16,670 nucleotides of DNA from Bacteroidales bacterium (GTDB lineage Bacteria > Bacteroidota > Bacteroidia > Bacteroidales > SMBSF77): contig JAIOTT010000297.1 of NCBI GenBank assembly GCA_021106655.1, forward strand, positions 1 through 16,670, given 5' to 3'. This document shows, piece by piece, positions 1 through 7,063 of the stretch (positions within the stretch are counted from its first letter, which is position 1; every line of letters begins with the position of its first letter). The notes beneath the pieces were generated by a model. That model saw only the letters and a list, made by a program, of their open reading frames with translations, was not told the DNA's origin and did not search any database. The position numbers and the translations under genes are program-made.

Positions 1-79
1 AAAAAGGATTATCACTCTTATAAATAATAGCATTTCTAATCTTTTTTAGAACTTTTTCTCTCGATGTACTTTCTTCCAT
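1..79 (-). CDS. LUD-domain (LutC/YkgG-like) protein, N-terminal fragment
   Basis: Only the first 26 codons are inside the window. They read from an ATG at 79-77 and stay open to base 1. The peptide begins MEESTSREKVLKKIRNAI, which resembles the N-terminus of LUD-domain proteins (the LutC/YkgG lactate-utilisation family). In many Bacteroidota such a gene directly follows ftsH. The gap to the ftsH stop is 24 bases on the same strand, so it is probably the third gene of the rsfS-ftsH transcript. The LUD catalytic or binding core is not in view, so the family call rests on a short peptide plus gene order. The function of this paralogue is unknown to me. Confidence 0.6.
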   Translation of the reverse strand, partial: MEESTSREKVLKKIRNAIIYKSDNPF

Positions 80-103
80 ATGCTTATGGTAATAAATTTC
101 TTA

Positions 104-2203
104 TCAGGGATTATCCTGGGAGTTAGTCCCGGAATTTTCTTTTTTATCAGCATTTTCAGCAGTATCTGATTGTTCAGTTTTTACTTCCTTTTCGGATACT
201 TGTTTTACAGGCTTTTTGTCTTCTTCTCCGTGTATTTCTTCTTTCCATGGCCTTTTGCCAAATACCTTTTCCAGATCTTCGCGGAATATAACTTCTTTTT
301 CAAGCAGTACCTTTGCTAATTTTGAAAGAGATTCTTTATTTTTCATTAAAATTGTTTTCGCCCGTTGATAAGCCTCTTCCACAAGTTTACTTATTTCCTT
401 ATCAATTGTTTCAGCTGTTTTTTCGCTATATGGTTTAGTAAAAGAGTATTCCTGCTGGCCAGTAGAATCATAATAGCTGATATTACCAAGTTTTTTGTTA
501 AGGCCAAAGAATACAACCATATTAAAAGCTTGTTTAGTGACTTTTTCAAGGTCATTTAATGCACCGGTAGAGACCTGACCGAAATTAACTTCCTCAGAAG
601 CTCTGCCACCTAATGCAGCGGTCATTTCATCGAACATTTGTTCAAATGTAGTTATTTGGCGTTCTTCAGGCAAGTACCAGGCAGCACCAAGCGCTTTTCC
701 TCTTGGAACTATTGTAACCTTTACGAGGGGATGTGCATGTTCAAGAAGCCAGCTAATTGCAGCATGTCCTGCTTCATGAAAAGCTATAACTTTCTTCTCT
801 TTAGAAGAAATTATTTTACTTCTTTTTTCCAGTCCACCAATTATTCTGTCGATTGCATCCAAAAAATCCTGTTTTTCGACAACAGAGTGTTCATTTCTTG
901 CAGCAATAAGAGCAGACTCGTTGCACACATTAGCAATATCAGCTCCGGAGAAACCGGGTGTTTGTCTCGCCAGGAAATCAACACTTACTGCATCAGCTAT
1001 TTTCAAAGGCTTCATGTGAACAATAAAAATAGCTCTTCTTTCATTAAGATCAGGTAATTCGACATGTATTTGTCTATCAAATCTTCCTGCTCTCAGCAAT
1101 GCACGGTCTAGAATATCAGCTCTGTTTGTGGCCGCAAGGATTATCACTCCGGCGTTTGAAGCAAAGCCATCCATTTCGGTTAGTAACTGGTTAAGAGTAT
1201 TTTCACGTTCATCATTAGCCCCTGTCATAGGATTCTTACCTCTTGCCCTTCCAATAGCATCAATCTCATCGATGAATATGATACAAGGAGCCTTTTCTTT
1301 TGCTTGTTTAAAGAGGTCTCGTACTCTTGATGCACCAACACCAACAAACATTTCGACAAAGTCGGAACCTGATATTGAGAAGAACGGGACTTTAGCTTCT
1401 CCAGCAACAGCCTTTGCGAGTAACGTCTTTCCTGTACCCGGTGGTCCAACTAAGAGAGCACCTTTAGGAATTTTCCCACCTAATTGAGTATACTTTTTAG
1501 GATTGGTCAGAAAATCCACTATTTCCATTACCTCCACCTTAGCTTCTTCAAGCCCTGCAACATCATTAAAGTTTATGGCAACACTAGTACTTTTATCAAA
1601 TAGCTGAGCTTTTGATTTTCCAATATTAAATATTTGCCCGCCACCTGCTCCACGGCTCATCATCCTCATAACCAGAAACCATATTCCAAGCAAAACAGCT
1701 ATTGGCAGGATCCACCCTAGAATATCACCTCCCCAATCTCTTCTCTCCTCAGAACTTATGGTTATATTATACTCCCTTCTGATATTGTCTTTCTCCACTA
1801 GTGACCTGCCTACACTTTCTCTTTCTACTATTCTGCTCTGAGCTTCCTTTAAATTTTCCCAGAATATATCAATAGTTGCAAATTTATAAATATAGTATGC
1901 TTTCCCGGAGGAAGAACTATAACCCTTATCTCTTAAGTCCTGATAAGCGGTATCAACATCAATTCTATCAGTCTTAACAAATACTTCTGCAAATTTGTTA
2001 TTAACAACAACTATCTTCCGGATATCTTTTCCCTGAATCATTTGTTCGAGCTTTGCCCAACTTATCTCTATTGCTTCTGTGCCAAAATTGATATATTGCA
2101 TCACAATGAAAACAACAGCCAAAGCACCATATATCCAATATATATTGAATTTATTCTTTTTAGTTTTACCTTTATTTCCCTCATTGGGTTTATTTTCTGT
2201 CAT
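104..2203 (-). CDS. ftsH: ATP-dependent zinc metalloprotease FtsH
   Basis: This is a membrane-anchored AAA+ protease that extracts and degrades membrane and short-lived cytoplasmic proteins, working as a hexamer facing the cytoplasm. The 699 residues show a first membrane helix at about 20-40, a short periplasmic FtsH domain, and a second helix at about 161-180. The AAA module follows, with Walker A GPPGTGKT (253-260), Walker B IIFIDEID (308-315) and the second region of homology ending AGRFDR (372-377). The peptidase has the zinc motif HEAGH (476-480) and a likely third ligand, Asp551, in STGALNDLE. All catalytic residues are present. The last 50 or so residues are a Lys/Glu-rich, probably disordered tail. 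The gene ends with two in-frame stops, TGA then TAA. It lies 33 bases downstream of rsfS on the same strand. Identification is secure. Confidence 0.98.
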   Translation of the reverse strand: MTENKPNEGNKGKTKKNKFNIYWIYGALAVVFIVMQYINFGTEAIEISWAKLEQMIQGKDIRKIVVVNNKFAEVFVKTDRIDVDTAYQDLRDKGYSSSSGKAYYIYKFATIDIFWENLKEAQSRIVERESVGRSLVEKDNIRREYNITISSEERRDWGGDILGWILPIAVLLGIWFLVMRMMSRGAGGGQIFNIGKSKAQLFDKSTSVAINFNDVAGLEEAKVEVMEIVDFLTNPKKYTQLGGKIPKGALLVGPPGTGKTLLAKAVAGEAKVPFFSISGSDFVEMFVGVGASRVRDLFKQAKEKAPCIIFIDEIDAIGRARGKNPMTGANDERENTLNQLLTEMDGFASNAGVIILAATNRADILDRALLRAGRFDRQIHVELPDLNERRAIFIVHMKPLKIADAVSVDFLARQTPGFSGADIANVCNESALIAARNEHSVVEKQDFLDAIDRIIGGLEKRSKIISSKEKKVIAFHEAGHAAISWLLEHAHPLVKVTIVPRGKALGAAWYLPEERQITTFEQMFDEMTAALGGRASEEVNFGQVSTGALNDLEKVTKQAFNMVVFFGLNKKLGNISYYDSTGQQEYSFTKPYSEKTAETIDKEISKLVEEAYQRAKTILMKNKESLSKLAKVLLEKEVIFREDLEKVFGKRPWKEEIHGEEDKKPVKQVSEKEVKTEQSDTAENADKKENSGTNSQDNP

Positions 2204-2236
2204 TGTATATATAATCTCTAAAGAAAATTCATTTAT

Positions 2237-2617
2237 TTATTCAGGCGAAGAATCTATTCTTTTGATCTCTGCATCTCCCCATAGGCTTTCAAGGTGATAA
2301 AACGATCTGGCGGTATCGAGAAAAACATGCACAACTACATCAACATAGTCGAGTAAGATCCATTCTGCATTTTCCTTGCCTTCTTTGTGCCAGGTATTTA
2401 AGCCGGTCTTTGTTTTAACCTCCATTTCTACTGAATCAGCAATTGCTTCAACCTGGATTTTAGTAGCACCATGACAAATAATAAAATAATCGCTTACTGA
2501 ATTGGGAATAGACTTAAAGTTAAGCACATCAACATCCAAACCTTTTTTTTCATGTATTCCAAAAACTATTGCGTTGATTAAGTCCTTCGTAGAATTTTTC
2601 TTATAATTCTTCGCCAT
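2237..2617 (-). CDS. rsfS: Ribosomal silencing factor RsfS (YbeB/Iojap family)
   Basis: RsfS binds ribosomal protein uL14 on the 50S subunit and blocks joining to 30S, lowering translation during starvation. The 126-residue protein is one Iojap domain of ordinary length. Visible hallmarks are KGLDVDVLNF (25-34), SDYFIICHGAT (42-52) followed by QVEAIADSVE, EGKENAEWILLDYVDVVVHVF (read as its two halves, 79-88 and 89-99), and the C-terminal FYHLESLWGDAE (106-117). It starts at an ATG at 2617, 88 bases from the divergent birA. A TAnnTTTG element lies about 22 bases upstream of the ATG. It is the first gene of a likely rsfS-ftsH-LUD transcript, an order common in Bacteroidota. Confidence 0.96.
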   Translation of the reverse strand: MAKNYKKNSTKDLINAIVFGIHEKKGLDVDVLNFKSIPNSVSDYFIICHGATKIQVEAIADSVEMEVKTKTGLNTWHKEGKENAEWILLDYVDVVVHVFLDTARSFYHLESLWGDAEIKRIDSSPE

Positions 2618-2639
2618 GTATTTAGTTTATATTCAACTG

Positions 2640-2647
2640 CAAAAGTA
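2640..2647 (-). promoter_or_regulatory. Candidate -7 element upstream of rsfS
   Basis: On the minus strand this reads TACTTTTG, an exact match to the Bacteroidota -7 consensus TAnnTTTG. It ends 22 bases upstream of the rsfS ATG, so the 5' leader would be short. No good TTTG -33 element lies at the expected distance, only a T-run, so the call rests on the -7 box and its position in a divergent intergenic region. Confidence 0.45.
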
Positions 2648-2705
2648 AGTAAATTTCGGAATTAAAAAATTATTAATTTCGACACTTGAAAATCACTAAA
2701 GCAAC

Positions 2706-3458
2706 ATGTCAGAATTATTTAATTCGGAAAATATTATCAGGCTGGACACTGTAAATTCAACTAATTCATATGCTCATGAATTAATTAAGAACAACAAAGC
2801 TCCTGAAGGAACTATCATTGTTGCCAATGAACAAACTACAGGAAAAGGACAGGGCAAAGCAAAATGGGAGAGTGAAGCTGGGAAAAACCTTACTATCAGC
2901 ATTATACTTCATCCCAATTTCTTAAGCCCCGAAAAGCAATTTCAACTCAGTAAATGTGTTGCATTGGGTATAAAAGACTTCGTTAATTCTATATTTAGCA
3001 AAGATGCAGTTTATATAAAGTGGCCAAATGATATTTATATCGAAAAAAAGAAAGTTGCAGGCATACTGATTGTTAACAGTATAATCGGCAATCTCTTCGA
3101 ACATTCGGTAATTGGTATTGGCATTAACATAAATCAAAGAAATTTCATCAGTGATGCGCCAAATCCTGTTTCTTTTAGAATGCTAAGTGGCGAAGAATAT
3201 GATCTGGAAGTTGCTCTGGAGCAACTTTGTTTCAATTTTAACAAAAGATATGATCAATTGATTAATAATGAAACCTCAAGCATCAACCATGATTATCTGG
3301 GAGCATTATATCAGTTAAATTCATGGAAGAATTACAAATACAAAGGCCAGCTAATAGAAGCAATGATTACCGGAGTTTCTGAATACGGAAGGTTGGTTTT
3401 AAGTACAAGGTCAATTAAAGAGATAGAGTGTGATGTTAAGGAAATTGGTTTTCTTTAG
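2706..3458 (+). CDS. birA: Biotin--[acetyl-CoA-carboxylase] ligase, catalytic form without DNA-binding domain
   Basis: It joins biotin via biotinyl-5'-AMP to the lysine of biotin carboxyl carrier proteins such as that of acetyl-CoA carboxylase. The 250 residues cover the BPL/LplA catalytic domain and the small C-terminal domain. Visible motifs are the substrate loop STNSYA (18-23), the adenylate-binding loop TTGKGQGKAKW (44-54, matching the GRGRxGRxW motif), KWPNDIYIEKKKVAGILI (105-122, with a lysine before the AGIL strand) and GIGININ (137-143). The N-terminal helix-turn-helix of E. coli BirA is absent, which is normal for the group I ligases of this phylum, so it should not act as a biotin-operon repressor. 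Its TAG stop overlaps the TAA stop of the converging SRPBCC gene. Confidence 0.95.
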   Translation: MSELFNSENIIRLDTVNSTNSYAHELIKNNKAPEGTIIVANEQTTGKGQGKAKWESEAGKNLTISIILHPNFLSPEKQFQLSKCVALGIKDFVNSIFSKDAVYIKWPNDIYIEKKKVAGILIVNSIIGNLFEHSVIGIGININQRNFISDAPNPVSFRMLSGEEYDLEVALEQLCFNFNKRYDQLINNETSSINHDYLGALYQLNSWKNYKYKGQLIEAMITGVSEYGRLVLSTRSIKEIECDVKEIGFL

Positions 3459-3853
3459 GCAAAGTGCTCTTTAAGCTTTTGAACAAGCACATTGATGAAG
3501 TTTTGCAAAGGAGACTTCACCATCATACTTATCATAGGATTAATTTTACCTTCAAATACCAACTGCACCTGTGATTTTTCACCTTCCAATAAATTAATTT
3601 CCCAACTTAGATCAAAGGCCAGAGGTAAATTTGCTTCTGAGGAAATGAGTATTTTGGAATGAGGAGTTTTTTCCTGTATTTGCATTTTCAGATCTGCCAT
3701 TCCTTTGATAGTAAAGGAACATGAGTTCTCATTCGACTGCCAGTTAATTATTTGCTCCGGAATTAATTTCTGAAAATTATTAAAATCTGTCAGGAAAGAA
3801 AAAACATCAACATCTGAAGCATTTACAATACCGGGTTCGCTATTTATTGTCAT
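3455..3853 (-). CDS. SRPBCC-fold (START/Bet v1-like) small protein
   Basis: This is a 132-residue cytoplasmic protein with no signal peptide or membrane helix. The opening pattern INSEPGIVNASDVDVFSFLT, then an FNNFQKLIPEQI helix, alternating beta strands and a long C-terminal helix ending VQKLKEHFA, matches the SRPBCC/polyketide-cyclase-like fold, in which a helix-grip cavity binds a hydrophobic ligand. The ligand and function are unknown. It lies 50 bases downstream of pyrE on the same strand and is probably co-transcribed with it. This pairing with pyrE and birA is common in Bacteroidota genomes, but I know of no shown role in pyrimidine synthesis. Its TAA stop overlaps the TAG stop of birA by converging, leaving no room for a terminator. 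Confidence 0.8.
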   Translation of the reverse strand: MTINSEPGIVNASDVDVFSFLTDFNNFQKLIPEQIINWQSNENSCSFTIKGMADLKMQIQEKTPHSKILISSEANLPLAFDLSWEINLLEGEKSQVQLVFEGKINPMISMMVKSPLQNFINVLVQKLKEHFA

Positions 3854-3870
3854 CGAGTTAGAATGATTTA

Positions 3871-3904
3871 ATTTTCAAATTATCTCATTTTCAAATTTTC
3901 AAAT
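3871..3904. repeat. Short direct repeats ATTTTCAAAT between pyrE and SRPBCC gene
   Basis: Three exact copies of ATTTTCAAAT start at 3871, 3887 and 3895, spaced 16 and 8 bases apart, the last running into the pyrE stop codon. They fill most of the 50-base gap between two genes transcribed the same way. They could be simple low-complexity AT sequence or a binding site array; nothing here decides between these. Confidence 0.5.
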
Positions 3905-4545
3905 TACTTTCCCCATTTCTGTGGGTTTTCGCGCCACTTAATCAGGGTTTCAATATCTGTGTCTTTAATATATTTCTGTTCAATTGCTTTTTCTACTAAG
4001 ATATTATAATTTGTAAGAGTAGAAAGATCGCATTTTGCCTTTTTAAAATTATCTTCTGCAACTTTTAAGTTGTAGGTAAATATTGCAACCATACCTTTAA
4101 CATTACATCCGGCATCTCTCAAAGCACTAACTGCATTTAAGCTACTTCCGCCAGTAGAAATGAGATCTTCAACTACTACTACTGACTGTCCTGATTCAAC
4201 TCTACCTTCAATTTTGTTAGTGAGGCCATGCTTTTTCTCTGCGGATCTGATATATACAAAAGGTAATCCTAAGTCCTGAGCCACAAGCGCTCCCTGAGCT
4301 ATTGCTCCAGTAGCCACTCCGGCAATAACATCAACAGAACCATACTTATCATTTATCATTTCAACCAACTGCTGCCTGATATAGGTTCGCAGTTTTGGAT
4401 ATGAAAGAGTTAGCCTGTTATCACAATAAATTGGTGATTTTATTCCGGAAGCCCATGTAAATGGATTAGTAACTTCTAATTTTATTGCTTTAATTTGTAA
4501 TAAATTTTCAGCTAATAATAATTCACTTTCTTTTCTTAATTCCAT
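3904..4545 (-). CDS. pyrE: Orotate phosphoribosyltransferase
   Basis: It transfers phosphoribose from PRPP to orotate to give OMP, step five of de novo pyrimidine synthesis, as a cytoplasmic dimer. The frame is open to an ATG at 4827, but I place the start at 4545 (MELRKESELL), giving 213 residues, the usual family length. The extra 94 residues upstream show no PyrE similarity and only mirror the Nudix gene. Visible motifs are NPFTWASGIKSPIYCDNR (27-44), the flexible catalytic loop KKHGLTNKIEG (104-114) and the PRPP-binding signature VVVVEDLISTGGSS (122-135). The start codon overlaps the divergent Nudix ATG, and a TTTG-N18-TACATTTG promoter lies so close that the mRNA may be nearly leaderless. 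Confidence 0.96.
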   Translation of the reverse strand: MELRKESELLLAENLLQIKAIKLEVTNPFTWASGIKSPIYCDNRLTLSYPKLRTYIRQQLVEMINDKYGSVDVIAGVATGAIAQGALVAQDLGLPFVYIRSAEKKHGLTNKIEGRVESGQSVVVVEDLISTGGSSLNAVSALRDAGCNVKGMVAIFTYNLKVAEDNFKKAKCDLSTLTNYNILVEKAIEQKYIKDTDIETLIKWRENPQKWGK

Positions 4546-5179
4546 GCGGCAAATGTATAAAGTTTTTATTAACAACAAATATGTTCTAATAACGAATTTT
4601 TTAAATAAAATTTCCCGGGATGTAAATAAAAAAACAATTCGGCATGAGGACATAGTCAGCCTAAGCTCTGAGATTGAGAAAATTGAAAAAGGAAAAACTA
4701 AAGAAGATGTAATTATTTTCCGCAGTAACGATATTAATGCTCTGGAAAAAGATTTCTTTTCATTATACAAACTAATAGAAGCAGCCGGTGGTATTGTTAG
4801 GAACAAATCAGGAGACATTCTGTTCATCTACAGGTTTGGCAGGTGGGATCTACCAAAAGGGAAACTTGAAGATCGGGAAAAAATTAAAGATGCGGCAATC
4901 AGAGAGGTAAAGGAAGAGACCGGATTAAAAGAAATAAAAATCTTAAGCACATTAGATCCAACATATCATACATACATTGAAAAAGGGGAAAGAATATTAA
5001 AAAAGACTCATTGGTTTGAGATGTATGCTTCAGGCAATCAGGAATTGACCCCTCAATATCAGGAAGATATTACGAATGTAAAATGGTTTAAAAAATCAAA
5101 TCTTGATAAAGCTCTTAAAAGCACTTATCTTTCAATTAAAAATCTTGTTACTGATTACTATTCTAATTTGAAAATATGA
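4544..5179 (+). CDS. Nudix hydrolase with Bacteroidota-type N-terminal region
   Basis: Nudix enzymes cleave nucleoside diphosphates linked to another group; the substrate here is unknown. The protein has 211 residues from the ATG at 4544, or 208 from the in-frame ATG at 4553. I lean to 4553, because MYKVFINNKYVLIT is a typical beginning for this family and the first ATG shares two bases with the pyrE start codon. Residues 1-75 form a separate alpha/beta region. The Nudix fold starts near 79 (AAGGIVRN). The Nudix box runs from Gly106 to Leu128 and keeps every consensus position: Gly106, Glu112, Arg120-Glu121, Glu124-Glu125 and Gly127. The stop overlaps the rdgB start as ATGA, suggesting translational coupling of two nucleotide-cleaning enzymes. 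Confidence 0.93.
   Translation: MRQMYKVFINNKYVLITNFLNKISRDVNKKTIRHEDIVSLSSEIEKIEKGKTKEDVIIFRSNDINALEKDFFSLYKLIEAAGGIVRNKSGDILFIYRFGRWDLPKGKLEDREKIKDAAIREVKEETGLKEIKILSTLDPTYHTYIEKGERILKKTHWFEMYASGNQELTPQYQEDITNVKWFKKSNLDKALKSTYLSIKNLVTDYYSNLKI
4550..4579 (-). promoter_or_regulatory. pyrE promoter, Bacteroidota type, inside the Nudix gene
   Basis: On the minus strand TTTG (4579-4576) is followed after 18 bases by TACATTTG (4557-4550). This fits the Bacteroidota -33 TTTG / -7 TAnnTTTG layout. The -7 box ends only 4 bases before the pyrE ATG, so transcription should begin at or within a base or two of the start codon. That implies a leaderless or almost leaderless pyrE mRNA. The element lies within the first codons of the divergent Nudix gene. 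Confidence 0.6.
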
Positions 5180-5769
5180 AGCAATTAGTATTTGCAACAA
5201 ACAATAAGCATAAACTATCAGAGATACGCAATCTTGTTGAATCGGAATTTTCAGGGACTATAAAAATTCTTAGCCTGAAGGACATTTCCTGCTTTGAGGA
5301 GATCCCTGAAACCGGCAATACATTGGAAGCTAATGCTTCGGAAAAAGCATTTTACGTTTTCAATAAATATGGATATAATTGTTTTGCCGATGACACAGGA
5401 CTTGAAATTGAAACCCTTGATGGCAGACCAGGCGTTTATTCAGCCAGGTATGCCGGAGAAAATTGCAGCTTTGAAGATAATATGAATAAAGCCCTTAAAG
5501 AACTTGATGGAATAAAAAACAGGAATGCCAAATTCAGAACCGTTATTTCTCTAATCATTGATGGTAAAGAAACACAGTTTGAAGGCAGTGTTTCAGGGAA
5601 AATGTTAAACGATAAGAAAGGAACAGAAGGGTTTGGATATGATCCAATATTTCAGGCAGATGGTTTTGAGATTTCCTTTGCGGAAATGGAGATCAATGTT
5701 AAAAACAGGATAAGCCACAGAGGAATTGCTACAAGAAAGTTACTAAATCACCTTAAAGATTTGATTTAA
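5176..5769 (+). CDS. rdgB: Non-canonical purine NTP pyrophosphatase (dITP/XTP diphosphatase, RdgB/HAM1)
   Basis: It hydrolyses dITP, ITP and XTP to the monophosphate plus pyrophosphate, keeping deaminated purines out of DNA and RNA. The 197 residues match the family length. Visible motifs are FATNNKHKLSEI (6-17, phosphate-binding), ADDTGLEIETLDGRPGVYSA (71-90, with the metal/catalytic acid at Asp72-Asp73), GFGYDPIF (152-159) and SHRG (180-183, base recognition). The start ATG lies inside the Nudix stop (ATGA), so the two are almost surely one operon. The gene ends 130 bases before the converging ddl, with a hairpin-forming inverted repeat in between. Confidence 0.97.
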   Translation: MKQLVFATNNKHKLSEIRNLVESEFSGTIKILSLKDISCFEEIPETGNTLEANASEKAFYVFNKYGYNCFADDTGLEIETLDGRPGVYSARYAGENCSFEDNMNKALKELDGIKNRNAKFRTVISLIIDGKETQFEGSVSGKMLNDKKGTEGFGYDPIFQADGFEISFAEMEINVKNRISHRGIATRKLLNHLKDLI

Positions 5770-5826
5770 GGTGAATAATTCATAAATTGTGATAATATTA
5801 TAGTTTTATTTGTGTTACTTCGTGAT

Positions 5827-5884
5827 GTACTTTGAGTTACTTAGTGGTAAAAAAAGATTAACCACAAAGGATTGCACAAAGTAC
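5827..5884. terminator. Imperfect inverted repeat between converging rdgB and ddl, likely bidirectional terminator
   Basis: The arms GTACTTTG (5827-5834) and CAAAGTAC (5877-5884) are exact complements. Inner arms CTTAGTGGT (5840-5848) and ACCACAAAG (5861-5869) pair with one mismatch around an A-rich loop. The unpaired middle of the arms makes it a broken stem rather than a tight terminator. It sits where two transcripts converge, which suits a terminator or transcript-end stabiliser. It also has the look of the ACCACAAAGG-type intergenic repeats I associate with this phylum; copy number cannot be judged here. Confidence 0.5.
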
Positions 5885-5899
5885 CACAAAGCTTATGAA

Positions 5900-6889
5900 T
5901 TAATCAGTTAATTCTTTTAAGGCATCAATTATCATCATATCGTAAAGTTTTTCTAGCGACATTCCCATCGCTGCTGCCATTTTAGGAACTATGCTTCCTT
6001 CTGATAAACCCGGGACTGTATTTACTTCCAGGAAGTAGAATTTCCCACTTTTAAATATATAGTCAAACCTAACCAGGCCACTACAGTTAAGTTTGTTGTA
6101 TAGCATTGCCGAAACTCTCTTACATTCATCTGAAATTTCGTCAGATATCCTTGCCGGGACAATCTCATCAGCCATTCCTTCTGTATATTTGGCCTCAAAA
6201 TCGAAAAATTCTTTAGAGCTAACTATCTCTGTAACTGGAAAAATAATACGGTCTCCTTTTGATTGGATAATCCCGCATGTCAGTTCAGTGCCCTCAATGT
6301 ACTCTTCAATTAAAACCTGATCATCCTCTTGAAATGCAATTTGAACAGCTTTTAACAATTCTTCCTCTTCCACTACTTTAGACATACCGACACTTGATCC
6401 TCCATTATTGGGTTTAACAAAGCATGGTAAAGAAAACTTTTCAATGATCTCTTTAACTTTAATCTCATTATTTCTAAATAAATGTACTGACTTGGGAGTA
6501 TTTACGCCAAATGAACTTACCACCCTATTACAATAACTTTTATTAAAGGTCAATGCAGATGTTGTAAGATCGCATGAAGTATAAGGAATTCCCAATAAAT
6601 CAAAATAGCCCTGTAGTTTACCATCTTCACCCGGGGTACCATGAATTGCAATAAAAACACAATCGAAAGTTATCTTCTCTCCCTTCACAACAATACTGAA
6701 GTCATTCTTATCAACTTCAATAACCTCACCCTTTGAATCCTGATAAGTCCAATCCTGACTTTTAATATGGATTATATATGCATCATATTTACTTTGATCA
6801 ATATTCTCATAGATAACACCGGCACTATTGATAGATATCTCATATTCACCAGAATTTCCTCCTGCAGCTATTGCTATTTTAGGCTTCAT
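5900..6889 (-). CDS. ddl: D-alanine--D-alanine ligase
   Basis: It joins two D-alanines using ATP to make the dipeptide end of the peptidoglycan precursor. The frame is open to 7030, but I start it at 6889 (MKPKIAIAAGG), giving 329 residues. The 47 residues upstream are Cys/Lys/Ile-rich junk, and a -7 promoter element lies within them. Visible ATP-grasp features are GGNSGEYEIS (10-19, substrate Glu/Ser loop), HGTPGEDGKLQG (83-94), KPNNGGSSVGMS (159-170, the ATP and Ser loop) and EVNTVPGLSEGSIVPK (278-293, Mg-binding Asn/Glu and substrate). No catalytic position looks lost. It diverges from the PASTA-protein gene, and the pairing points to a shared cell-wall theme. Confidence 0.96.
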   Translation of the reverse strand: MKPKIAIAAGGNSGEYEISINSAGVIYENIDQSKYDAYIIHIKSQDWTYQDSKGEVIEVDKNDFSIVVKGEKITFDCVFIAIHGTPGEDGKLQGYFDLLGIPYTSCDLTTSALTFNKSYCNRVVSSFGVNTPKSVHLFRNNEIKVKEIIEKFSLPCFVKPNNGGSSVGMSKVVEEEELLKAVQIAFQEDDQVLIEEYIEGTELTCGIIQSKGDRIIFPVTEIVSSKEFFDFEAKYTEGMADEIVPARISDEISDECKRVSAMLYNKLNCSGLVRFDYIFKSGKFYFLEVNTVPGLSEGSIVPKMAAAMGMSLEKLYDMMIIDALKELTD

Positions 6890-6918
6890 GCATGCTATTT
6901 TAGTATTGGGATTTAAAA

Positions 6919-6926
6919 CAAAAATA
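6919..6926 (-). promoter_or_regulatory. Candidate -7 element for ddl
   Basis: It reads TATTTTTG on the minus strand, an exact TAnnTTTG match, ending 29 bases before the ddl ATG at 6889. No clear TTTG -33 box lies at the expected spacing. Its position supports the shorter ddl start, since it falls inside the upstream extension of the frame. Confidence 0.45.
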
Positions 6927-6942
6927 AGTACAATTTCACTAA

Positions 6943-6974
6943 TTGCTTTAAAAAAGATAATATTTTTATCTTTG
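6943..6974 (+). promoter_or_regulatory. Promoter for the PASTA-protein operon
   Basis: TATCTTTG at 6967-6974 is the most typical form of the Bacteroidota -7 box. TTG at 6943-6945 lies 21 bases upstream as a plausible -33 box. The transcript would start near 6979 and carry a leader of about 85 bases. That leader holds a small hairpin, ATGCTT (7014-7019) with AAGCAT (7025-7030), before the ATG at 7064. Confidence 0.55.
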
Positions 6975-7063
6975 CAGCAACATATGCAATAATATTTTTT
7001 TTTAAATGTTATAATGCTTTCTGCAAGCATATATTATATTGTAGAAGGCTTTAGTGTGAAAAT

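Noticed and set aside
638..1487. Open frames on the plus strand within ftsH
   Set aside because: They are antisense shadows of a highly conserved gene, with no protein-like pattern of their own.
2706..3458. birA lacking its DNA-binding domain, considered as a truncated gene
   Set aside because: Ligases without the helix-turn-helix are the ordinary form in this phylum, and the start and all catalytic motifs are intact.
4546..4827. 94-codon N-terminal extension of pyrE, giving a 307-residue protein
   Set aside because: It mirrors the Nudix coding sequence, shows no family similarity, and the pyrE promoter lies inside it. The 213-residue form fits the family.
6890..7030. 47-codon extension of ddl with a Cys-rich start
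   Set aside because: The extension has no ddl similarity and contains a -7 promoter element. MKPKIAIAAGG is a normal family N-terminus.
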